A program made the translations under genes and the position numbers. The notes beneath the pieces are model-generated. The model searched no databases. It saw only the letters and a list, made by a program, of their open reading frames with translations, and had not been told where the DNA came from. From Ramlibacter cellulosilyticus (GTDB lineage Bacteria; Pseudomonadota; Gammaproteobacteria; Burkholderiales; Burkholderiaceae_C), in the NCBI RefSeq assembly GCF_014297465.1, contig NZ_JACORT010000006.1, forward strand, positions 124,001-188,000: a stretch of DNA of 64,000 bases, read 5' to 3'. Numbering within the stretch: position 1 is the first letter of the stretch; each line of letters starts with the position of its first letter. Below are positions 16,134 through 22,854 of this stretch, piece by piece.

Positions 16134-17818
16134 TTCCAGTACGCCTCGGAGACGTAGCGCCGGATCATCCGGTGGCTGTTGAAGTAAGAGCCGTTGCGCG
16201 CGATCGTCGAGCGCATGATCGCCGCCCAGGCGCCATCCTCCGCCGCGAAGGCCGGCAGGATCACGCGCTCCAGCTTGTCGTAGAGCGACTCGGCGTGGCG
16301 GTGCGCGTCGCGCTCGCCGTCCTCGCCGATCGCCCAGCCCGTCACGCCTTCCTCGCAGCCTTCCACCCACCAGCCGTCCAGCACGCTGAGGCTCGGCACG
16401 CCATTGAGCGCCGCCTTCATGCCGCTGGTGCCCGAAGCCTCGAGCGGCGGCTGCGGCGTGTTCAGCCACAGGTCCACGCCCGCGACCACGCGCCGCGCGA
16501 CCTCCATGCGGTAGTCCGGCACGAACACCACCGGCACGCTGCCCGCGAGCTCGCGCGCCCAGGCATGCAGGCTCGCGATGTGCTGCTTGCCCGCTTCGTC
16601 GTGCGGGTGCGCCTTGCCCGAGACGACCACCTGGAAGGGATGGCGCTGCGCGACCGCCCGCAGCCGCTCCGGGTCCGAGAAGAGCAGGCCGGGCCGCTTG
16701 TAGTCGGTCATGCGGCGGGCGAAGCCGATGGTGAAGCGCCGCGCATCCAGCCGCTCCGCCCCCGCGACGCCGGAGAGCGACTGCAGCAGCTGCTGCTTCG
16801 CGGCGGCGTGGGCCGCGGCCACTTCGCCGTCGGGGATGCGCAGCGCGCGCACCAGCAGTTCCGGCTCGTGGCACCACTGCGGCATGTAGCGGTCGAACAG
16901 CGCCTGCAGGGGCGCCGCCGTCCACGTGAGCGCATGCACGCCGTTGGTGATGGCGTGCACCTCGTAGCCGGGGAACAGCGTGCGCGAAGTCTCGGCATGG
17001 CGCGCCGCCACGCCGTTCACCCATCCCGACAGCGTGAGCGCCAGGCGCGTGAGGTTGAAGCGCGGGTCGGGGCACACCGTGTGCAGCACCTGCGGGTCCA
17101 CCGAGCCGGAGAGCGCCTGTTCGACCATCGCGTGCGGGTACTGGTCGTGCCCCGCCTCCACCGGCGTGTGCGTCGTGAACACGCATTGCCTGCGCACGGC
17201 GGCCATCGCCTCCTGCAGGCCCCCGCGTTCGCCGCCTGCCTCCTTCTCCCGCAGCAACTCCAGCGTCAGCAGCGCCGAGTGGCCCTCGTTCAGGTGGTAC
17301 TTCACGACGTGCGCGCCCAGCGCGTGCAGCATCCGCACGCCCCCGAAACCGAGCACGATCTCCTGTTGCAGGCGGTAGGCTTCGTCGCCGCCATAGAGGC
17401 TGTCGGTCAGCCGGCGGTCCTCGGGGGCGTTCTCGGGCAGGTCGGTATCCAGCAGGATCACCGGCACGGCCTGGAACTGGCGGCACAGGGTCTGCACCTC
17501 GTACCACCAGCCTCCGACCCACACCACGCGGCCGGCGATCCTCACCTGCACCTTGCAGGGCAGCCGCTGCGCGTGCGCCGCGGGGTCCCAGGGCTCCGGC
17601 TGCTCCGCCTGGCGGCCGTCGCGGATCTCCTGGCGGAAATAGCCTTGCCGGCTCGCCAGCGTGACCCCGATCATCGGCACGCCCAGGTCCGCCGCGCTGC
17701 GCATCATGTCCCCGGCCAGCACGCCGAGGCCGCCGCTGTACGTGGGGATCCCCTCGTCCAGCGCGATCTCCATCGAGAAGTAGGCGATGCGTGGACGTGA
17801 CAGGTTGGCCGGCTTCAT
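16130..17818 (-). CDS. glgP: alpha-glucan (glycogen/maltodextrin) phosphorylase, short form
   Basis: 562-aa GT35 phosphorylase releasing glucose 1-phosphate from alpha-1,4-glucans using pyridoxal phosphate. The start RIAYFSMEIALDEGIPTYSGGLGVLAGD is characteristic of the short 'alpha-glucan family' type. Also present are YHLNEGHSA, the ITNGVH motif, RRMTDYKRP, and the PLP-lysine segment EASGTSGMKAALNG. The length is much shorter than E. coli GlgP but normal for this subfamily. A -10 element TATGCT (17830-17825) placed 12 nt before the ATG predicts a leaderless transcript. It is divergent from the P1 peptidase gene. Confidence 0.92.
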   Translation of the reverse strand: MKPANLSRPRIAYFSMEIALDEGIPTYSGGLGVLAGDMMRSAADLGVPMIGVTLASRQGYFRQEIRDGRQAEQPEPWDPAAHAQRLPCKVQVRIAGRVVWVGGWWYEVQTLCRQFQAVPVILLDTDLPENAPEDRRLTDSLYGGDEAYRLQQEIVLGFGGVRMLHALGAHVVKYHLNEGHSALLTLELLREKEAGGERGGLQEAMAAVRRQCVFTTHTPVEAGHDQYPHAMVEQALSGSVDPQVLHTVCPDPRFNLTRLALTLSGWVNGVAARHAETSRTLFPGYEVHAITNGVHALTWTAAPLQALFDRYMPQWCHEPELLVRALRIPDGEVAAAHAAAKQQLLQSLSGVAGAERLDARRFTIGFARRMTDYKRPGLLFSDPERLRAVAQRHPFQVVVSGKAHPHDEAGKQHIASLHAWARELAGSVPVVFVPDYRMEVARRVVAGVDLWLNTPQPPLEASGTSGMKAALNGVPSLSVLDGWWVEGCEEGVTGWAIGEDGERDAHRHAESLYDKLERVILPAFAAEDGAWAAIMRSTIARNGSYFNSHRMIRRYVSEAYWN

Positions 17819-17824
17819 GCCGCA

Positions 17825-17858
17825 AGCATAGTGCGCGCGGCGTCGGGCCGCATATCAT
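17825..17858. promoter_or_regulatory. back-to-back -10 elements for leaderless glgP and P1-peptidase mRNAs
   Basis: On the minus strand TATGCT (17830-17825), and on the plus strand TATCAT (17853-17858), each begin exactly 12 nt before the ATG of glgP (17818) and of the peptidase gene (17865). Neither gene has a Shine-Dalgarno, so both may be transcribed from the start codon. No clear -35 elements are seen. Confidence 0.45.
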
Positions 17859-17864
17859 CGATTC

Positions 17865-18842
17865 ATGAGCTCTTCCATCTGCGACGTGGCCGGCATCGAG
17901 GTGGGCCACGCCACCGACGGCCGCCGGCCCACGGGCTGCACCGTCGTCCTCGCACGCGCGGGCGCCGTGGGAGCCGTCGACGTGCGCGGCGCCGCACCGG
18001 GCACGCGCGAGACCGACCTGCTGGCGCCGCACAACGTCGTGGAGCGCGTGCACGCGGTGCTGCTGTCCGGCGGCAGCGCGTTCGGCCTCGACGCCGCGGG
18101 AGGCGTGATGCGCTGGCTGGACGAGCGCGGCATCGGCCTGGAGGTCGGACCCGCGCGCGTGCCCATCGTGCCCGGCGCGGTGCTGTTCGACCTGCCCCTC
18201 GGCGACGCCCGCATCCGTCCCGATGCAGCGGCTGGCTACGCGGCCTGCGAAGCCGCGTCGCGGCAGGCGCCCGCGGAAGGCAACGTCGGGGCCGGTGCGG
18301 GCGCGGCGGTGGGCAAGATCTTCGGCTTCGCGCGCGCGATGAAGGGCGGCATCGGCTCGGCCTCCGTCTGCGTGGACGGCGTCACCGTCGGCGCGATCGT
18401 GGCGTGCAACGCGCTCGGCGACGTGGTGGACCCCGCAACGGGCCGCGTGATTGCCGGCGCGCGCACGCCCGACGGCCGCGCGCTGCTCGACGCGCACGCC
18501 GCCTTGCTGCGCGGCGAGGAAGCGCGTCCCATGCTCGCGGGCAGCAACACCACGATCGGCGTGATCGCCACCGACGCGGCCCTCACGAAGGTGCAGGCCG
18601 GCCGCCTCGCGACGCAGGGCCACGACGGGCTCGCGCGCACCATCCGGCCGGTGCACACTCTCTCCGACGGCGATGCGCTGTTCGCGCTCGCCACCGGCGC
18701 CAGCGGCAGGACGCTGGGCATGATGACGCTGGGCGCGATGGCGGCCGAGGCCTGCGCCCTCGCCGTGCTGCGCGCGGTGCGCGCCGCGCGCGCCGTCACG
18801 TTGCCCGGCGTGCACCTGCCGGCCGCGGGCGACCTCGCATGA
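17865..18842 (+). CDS. P1-family (DmpA/NylC-type) self-cleaving peptidase
   Basis: 325-aa member of the peptidase S58/P1 family, an Ntn-like hydrolase that cuts itself into two chains. The N-terminal part has CDVAGIEVGHATD and LLSGGSAFGLDAAGGVMRWL. The likely self-cleavage site is GSNTT, with Thr229 becoming the N-terminal nucleophile of the small chain, as Thr does in NylC; DmpA uses Ser. Relatives include D-aminopeptidases, beta-aminopeptidases and 6-aminohexanoate oligomer hydrolase; the substrate here is unknown. Its TGA overlaps the ATG of the TAXI gene, so the two are coupled. Confidence 0.9.
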   Translation: MSSSICDVAGIEVGHATDGRRPTGCTVVLARAGAVGAVDVRGAAPGTRETDLLAPHNVVERVHAVLLSGGSAFGLDAAGGVMRWLDERGIGLEVGPARVPIVPGAVLFDLPLGDARIRPDAAAGYAACEAASRQAPAEGNVGAGAGAAVGKIFGFARAMKGGIGSASVCVDGVTVGAIVACNALGDVVDPATGRVIAGARTPDGRALLDAHAALLRGEEARPMLAGSNTTIGVIATDAALTKVQAGRLATQGHDGLARTIRPVHTLSDGDALFALATGASGRTLGMMTLGAMAAEACALAVLRAVRAARAVTLPGVHLPAAGDLA

Positions 18843-20170
18843 AGAAACCGGTCAAGCTCTTGCGCCACACGCTGCTGTCCCTGCGCGACCTGCTGATCTC
18901 CGCGGGTCCCATCGCGGTGCTGGCCATCGCGCTGCTGGTGCTCGCCTACTGGTGGCTGGATCCGAACCCGCCGAAGACGGTCACGCTCGCGACCGGACCG
19001 GGCCAGAGCGCGTACGAGGCGTTCGGCAAGCGCTACCAGCAGGCGCTCAAGCGCTACGGCATCGAGGTGGTGCTGCTGCCCAGCGAAGGCTCGCGGTCCA
19101 ACCTGCGCCTGCTCAAGGAAGGCAAGGCCGACGTCGCCTTCGTGCAGGGCGGCAGCGGCGATGCGAGCGCCAACGAGGACAGCGGCATCGTGTCGCTGGG
19201 CAGCCTGTTCGTCGAGCCGCTGTGGCTGTTCTACCGCGAGGACGCGGCGAAGGGCGTGCCCGGCGGGTCCTTCACCTCGCTGTCGCAGATCAAGGACCTG
19301 CGCGTGAACATAGGCGCCCGCGGCAGCGGCGCGCCGGGCATCATGCGCCGGCTGCTGGAGGCCAACAGCCTCGACGTCGCGCAGATGAAGGTGTCGCGCC
19401 TCGACCAGACGGCAGCCACGGTCGCTTTCCTGAACGGGGAGCTGGACGTGATCGTGTTCGCGTCCGCGCCGGAATCGCTGATGGTGCAGATGCTGCTGCA
19501 GACGCCCGGCGTGCGGCTCGTGGACTTCAGCCAGAGCGAGGCCTACTCGCGCCGCATGCCCTTCCTCACGCCCGCCGTCCTGCCGCGCGGCGTGGTGGAC
19601 CTCGCGCGCGACCTGCCGCCGCAGGACGTGCGGCTGGTGGCGACCACGACGGGGCTGCTCGCGCGCGAAGGCACGCACCCGGCGCTGCTGCAGCTCTTCT
19701 CGCAGGCCGCGCGCGACCTGCACGGGCCCGCGGGCTGGTTCAACAAGGCGGGGAGCTTCCCGAACATCGAGCACAGCGAGTACCCGGTGGCCGCCGAGGC
19801 CGAGCGCACCATGCGCGTCGGCAAGCCTTTCCTGCAGCGGTGGCTGCCGTTCTGGCTGGCGAACCTGGTCGAGCGCATGTGGCTCGTGCTGGGCATCATC
19901 CTCGCGGTGCTGCTGCCGCTGACGCGCATCGTGCCGCCGCTGTACCAGTTCCGCATCCGCTCGCGCGTGTTCCGCTGGTACGGGCAGTTGCGCGACCTCG
20001 AGAACCGCCTGCATGCGGACCCGGACGAGGCGGGCAACGTGGTGCGTGAGCTGGACGCGCTCGACGAGCGCGTGGGCCGCATCAGCGTGCCCCTGTCGTA
20101 CGCCGACGAGCTCTACGCGCTGCGCAACAACATCGACGCGGTGCGGCGCCGCGCGGGCGCCGGCGCCTGA
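18839..20170 (+). CDS. TAXI-family TRAP solute-binding protein, membrane-anchored at both ends
   Basis: 443-aa TAXI protein. An N-terminal hydrophobic helix (about residues 20-40) leads into the ligand-binding domain (KTVTLATGPGQSAYEAFGKRYQQAL, ARGSGAPGIMRRLLEANSL). A second strong helix (about 342-362) is followed by a roughly 80-residue basic cytoplasmic part with predicted coiled coil (RSRVFRWYGQLRDLENRLHADPDEA). A typical TAXI protein is soluble and ends after the binding domain. No TRAP membrane subunit is nearby, so a sensory or regulatory role is possible. Translationally coupled to the P1 peptidase, perhaps detecting its products. Confidence 0.88.
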   Translation: MKKPVKLLRHTLLSLRDLLISAGPIAVLAIALLVLAYWWLDPNPPKTVTLATGPGQSAYEAFGKRYQQALKRYGIEVVLLPSEGSRSNLRLLKEGKADVAFVQGGSGDASANEDSGIVSLGSLFVEPLWLFYREDAAKGVPGGSFTSLSQIKDLRVNIGARGSGAPGIMRRLLEANSLDVAQMKVSRLDQTAATVAFLNGELDVIVFASAPESLMVQMLLQTPGVRLVDFSQSEAYSRRMPFLTPAVLPRGVVDLARDLPPQDVRLVATTTGLLAREGTHPALLQLFSQAARDLHGPAGWFNKAGSFPNIEHSEYPVAAEAERTMRVGKPFLQRWLPFWLANLVERMWLVLGIILAVLLPLTRIVPPLYQFRIRSRVFRWYGQLRDLENRLHADPDEAGNVVRELDALDERVGRISVPLSYADELYALRNNIDAVRRRAGAGA

Positions 20171-20180
20171 GAGGGACCGC

Positions 20181-21035
20181 TCAGTTGCCGCTCTCGAAGG
20201 AGGCGGTCATCATGCCCGGCGCACCGACGCGGGCCTTCACCTGGCGCAGCTGTTCGTCCAGCTCCGCGGCCTGGCGCGCGCCCAGGCGCGCGTTGGCGAT
20301 GTGGCGCTGCGTCTCGATCGGCAGCTTGGCCGTGTTCTTGCCGTTCCAGACGCTGCGGCCCTTGCTGGAGAGGTTGTAGTAGATGGAGACGCCTTCGCGC
20401 AGCTTCTGCGCGTACTGCTCCGGCGGGAGCTTCAGGCCGTCGATGCGCTTGGCGCTCCAGATCGCCGCTTCCTTGAGGTGCACGGCCATCGCGTGCACGG
20501 CTTCGACGGGATCCGTCGGATCGGTGAGGCCCACCGCCTTGGCGGTCGCGGGCTCGAACTGCGCGATGCCCAGGTTGGGCGTGCCGTCCTTGCTGGAGCC
20601 CATGCGGGGGATCCACGAGGTCTCGGCGTTGATGATGCCGTACACGTCGCGGTAGCTCAGGCCCACCTGGTCGAGGCCGGCGCGGCTGGCCGCGGCGCGG
20701 GCCAGCAGGAGGCGCGAAGGAACGTCGGGGGTCTGCAGCACGTTGCCCGCGTACTTCACGGGCAGCCAGCGCATCTTGCTCCGGAGCTGCTCGTAGTAGG
20801 CGTCCAGCTTGGTATCGAATGCCGCGGCCTTGCCGGCAACGGCGCCGAAGGCGATCTGCGGCGCGCCGGCGGGCGCGACGTCCGCCACCTTGCCGGCGTG
20901 CATCCGCTGGGCCAGCGTATCGGACGTCGGTGCAGGAGACGTGCCCACCGAACTGCTCAGGCACACGGCCACGAGGCCGGCGAGCATCACGACGTTGTGG
21001 GCGGAAGTCTGTTGCGTGGCGGCGCGCTCTTTCAT
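20181..21035 (-). CDS. lytic transglycosylase-like protein (SLT domain)
   Basis: 284-aa protein with an N-terminal hydrophobic segment (about residues 14-30), either signal peptide or anchor. The SLT-type catalytic region has Glu in YGIINAETSWIPRMG, then NLGIAQFEPATAKAVGL (the GxAQ motif) and a later tyrosine segment VSIYYNLSS. Lytic transglycosylases cleave peptidoglycan to 1,6-anhydro-muropeptides. The first 130 residues are not recognised. It is convergent with the TAXI gene and divergent from the GntR gene. Confidence 0.82.
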   Translation of the reverse strand: MKERAATQQTSAHNVVMLAGLVAVCLSSSVGTSPAPTSDTLAQRMHAGKVADVAPAGAPQIAFGAVAGKAAAFDTKLDAYYEQLRSKMRWLPVKYAGNVLQTPDVPSRLLLARAAASRAGLDQVGLSYRDVYGIINAETSWIPRMGSSKDGTPNLGIAQFEPATAKAVGLTDPTDPVEAVHAMAVHLKEAAIWSAKRIDGLKLPPEQYAQKLREGVSIYYNLSSKGRSVWNGKNTAKLPIETQRHIANARLGARQAAELDEQLRQVKARVGAPGMMTASFESGN

Positions 21036-21241
21036 TCCGGTGTCCCCTGCTTGTTGCGAACGAGTTGTGACAGACGGGACCTGTCGGCGAAAGTTCGGCC
21101 TGTTACAGCGTCTTGTCCTACATCCTTGTCAGACGTGAAAAACTCATACAACGAGCGTGGCGAGGGTGGCTCTGCACGTGAATATTCACAGCCGTTCCGC
21201 GGTGTTGCGCCCGCGCCAATCCGGCCTTGTGGCCCAGTTTG

Positions 21242-21253
21242 TATACACGTATA
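21242..21253. promoter_or_regulatory. candidate GntR operator (TATAC-AC-GTATA)
   Basis: An inverted repeat of TATAC and GTATA with a 2-nt centre lies 9 nt before the GntR ATG, within a TGTATACA-like sequence typical of FCD-type GntR sites. It would suit autoregulation. Confidence 0.45.
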
Positions 21254-21262
21254 AATCACGGC

Positions 21263-21910
21263 ATGCCTGCCTCATCCATGGTCCAGACCACGTCGTCCGC
21301 CGTCACGCAGCTGCTGAGGCAGTCGCTCGATCGCGGGCGCTGGGCGTCGGGCGAACCGCTGAGGCAGGAAGAGATCGCGGCGGAGTTCGGCGTGAGCCGC
21401 GTGCCCGTGCGCGAAGCCCTGTTCCAGCTGCAGGCCGAGGGGCTGCTGCACATGGTCCCGAACAAGGGCATGTACGTGCGCACGCCCTCCGAGGCCGACC
21501 TGCGCGAATGGTTCCGGCTGCGCCTGCTGGTCGAAAGCGACGTGCTCGCCGAGGCGGTGCCCCTGCACACCGCCGCCACGCTCAATCGCGTGGAGACGGT
21601 GCAGGCGGCGCTGGACAAGGCGCAGGCCGTGGCGGACTGGATCGCGGGCGATCGCGAGTTCCACGAGGCGCTGTATGCGCCGGCGCAGCGGCCGGAATCG
21701 ATGGCAGTGGTGCGGCGGCTGCGCCACCTCGTCGACCGCTTCTACTTCGCACGCATGAAGCCCGGCACGCGCGCGCAAGGCTGGCACGAGGAGCACCACG
21801 CGCTGATCCGCGCCGTGCGGCGGCGCGACGCGAAGGCCGCCTGCAAGGTGCTGCAGGCGCACATCGAGCAGACGGAGCGCAGCGCCCTCGCCGCGCTCGC
21901 GAAAGGCTGA
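21263..21910 (+). CDS. GntR-family transcriptional regulator (FCD type)
   Basis: 215-aa regulator. The N-terminal winged helix has EPLRQEEIAAEFGVSRVPVREALFQLQAEGLLHMVPNKGMYV. The C-terminal all-helical FCD effector domain carries metal or carboxylate ligand positions, for example the Asp/His in DREFHEALY and two His in WHEEHHALI. I chose the ATG at 21263 because an earlier in-frame ATG (21227) would place the operator-like palindrome inside the gene. Downstream, the OsmC gene follows after 11 nt and is probably cotranscribed. Confidence 0.9.
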   Translation: MPASSMVQTTSSAVTQLLRQSLDRGRWASGEPLRQEEIAAEFGVSRVPVREALFQLQAEGLLHMVPNKGMYVRTPSEADLREWFRLRLLVESDVLAEAVPLHTAATLNRVETVQAALDKAQAVADWIAGDREFHEALYAPAQRPESMAVVRRLRHLVDRFYFARMKPGTRAQGWHEEHHALIRAVRRRDAKAACKVLQAHIEQTERSALAALAKG

Positions 21911-21921
21911 AGGAGGACGGC

Positions 21922-22395
21922 ATGGCGACCCATGGCTGCACGGTGGAATGGCGCCGCGGCGATGCCGCGTTCACCGACCTGCAATACAGCCGCGCGCACA
22001 CCTGGCGCTTCGACGGCGGCGCCGTGGTGCCCGGCTCGAGCTCGCCGCATTCGGTGCGCCTGCCCTTCTCCGACCCCTCGGCGGTGGACCCGGAGGAGGC
22101 GCTCGTGGCCTCCGTCTCGAGCTGCCACATGCTGTGGTTCCTCTCGCTCGCGGCCGCCGAAGGCTACGTGGTGGACAGCTACAGCGACGCCGCGGAGGCG
22201 CAGATGGGACCCATCGGCTTCGGGCGCCAGGCGATCACCGACATCGTGCTGCGCCCGCAGGTGGTGTTTTCCGGCGCGCGCCGTCCCGACCAGGCCGGCG
22301 TGGACGCGCTGCACCACGTGGCGCACGAGCGCTGCTACATCGCGAACTCGCTGCGCACGGCCGTGCGTGTCGAAGGCGGCTGGCGGGGCGCCTGA
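21922..22395 (+). CDS. OsmC/Ohr-family peroxiredoxin-like protein
   Basis: 157-aa OsmC-family protein, a thiol-dependent hydroperoxide reductase fold. It keeps the two reactive cysteines: one in VASVSSCHMLWFLSLA and one in HHVAHERCYIANSL. The N-terminus HTWRFDGG and GSSSPHSVRLPFSD match the YhfA/OsmC subgroup. A strong Shine-Dalgarno (AAGGAGGA) sits before the ATG. It may protect against organic hydroperoxides. The GIY-YIG-like gene starts 1 nt after its stop. Confidence 0.9.
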   Translation: MATHGCTVEWRRGDAAFTDLQYSRAHTWRFDGGAVVPGSSSPHSVRLPFSDPSAVDPEEALVASVSSCHMLWFLSLAAAEGYVVDSYSDAAEAQMGPIGFGRQAITDIVLRPQVVFSGARRPDQAGVDALHHVAHERCYIANSLRTAVRVEGGWRGA

Positions 22396-22396
22396 G

Positions 22397-22729
22397 GTGC
22401 CGCGGGCGGCGCGCCACCACTACCACGTGTACGTGGTGGAGCTCGCCGACGCGGTGTGGAACAACGCGCGCTTCCGCCGCTGCAACCCCGACTACCGCCT
22501 CGGCATGCCCTTCGTGTACGTGGGCATGACGGGCCTCGACCCCGACCTGCGCTTCGACCGGCACAAGGCCGGCATCCAGGCGAACGCGTTCGTGCAGGAG
22601 TACGGGGTGCGGCTGCGGCCGGATCTCTACGCCGTCTACAACCCCATGCCGTATCGCGCGGCGGTGGAGATGGAGGTGGAGCTGGGGATCGCGTTGCGGG
22701 AGAAGGGGTACGGGGTTTGGCAGGCTTGA
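22397..22729 (+). CDS. GIY-YIG-like small protein
   Basis: 110-aa protein beginning at GTG. The sequence HVYVVELADAVW, then PFVYVGMTGLDPDLRFDRHKAGIQAN, resembles the GIY-YIG nuclease core (Tyr-Val-Val, then Tyr-Val-Gly with a downstream Arg and His). A later Glu in AAVEMEVELG could be the metal ligand. Stand-alone GIY-YIG domains of this size exist, with nuclease activity mostly untested. It is read directly after the OsmC gene, and a REP-like inverted repeat follows its stop. Confidence 0.65.
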   Translation: MPRAARHHYHVYVVELADAVWNNARFRRCNPDYRLGMPFVYVGMTGLDPDLRFDRHKAGIQANAFVQEYGVRLRPDLYAVYNPMPYRAAVEMEVELGIALREKGYGVWQA

Positions 22730-22749
22730 AGACGGGTTTCCGTTGCATC

Positions 22750-22845
22750 GCTGGGGTGCGCTTCGCGCAACCCAGCCTACGAGAGAGCCTCAAACGCCGG
22801 CCGGGATGGGCACCGTAGGCTGGGTTGCGCGAAGCGCACCCCAGC
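22750..22845. repeat. REP-like inverted-repeat pair, family 1, copy 1
   Basis: Two 31-bp arms (22750-22780 and 22815-22845) are exact reverse complements with a 34-bp loop. The arms read GCTGGGGTGCGCTTCGCGCA followed by ACCCAGCCTAC. The same arms recur at 31.8, 37.1 and 61.4-61.7 kb. It sits between convergent genes and could form a stable stem, perhaps also terminating transcription. Confidence 0.9.
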
Positions 22846-22854
22846 AAAACCGCA

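Noticed and set aside
15717..18815. Very long open frame on the minus strand (over 1000 codons) across csp, glgP and the P1 peptidase
   Set aside because: It is a frame shadow caused by high GC content. It crosses several well-supported genes and its translation is Arg/Ala/Gly-rich without domains.
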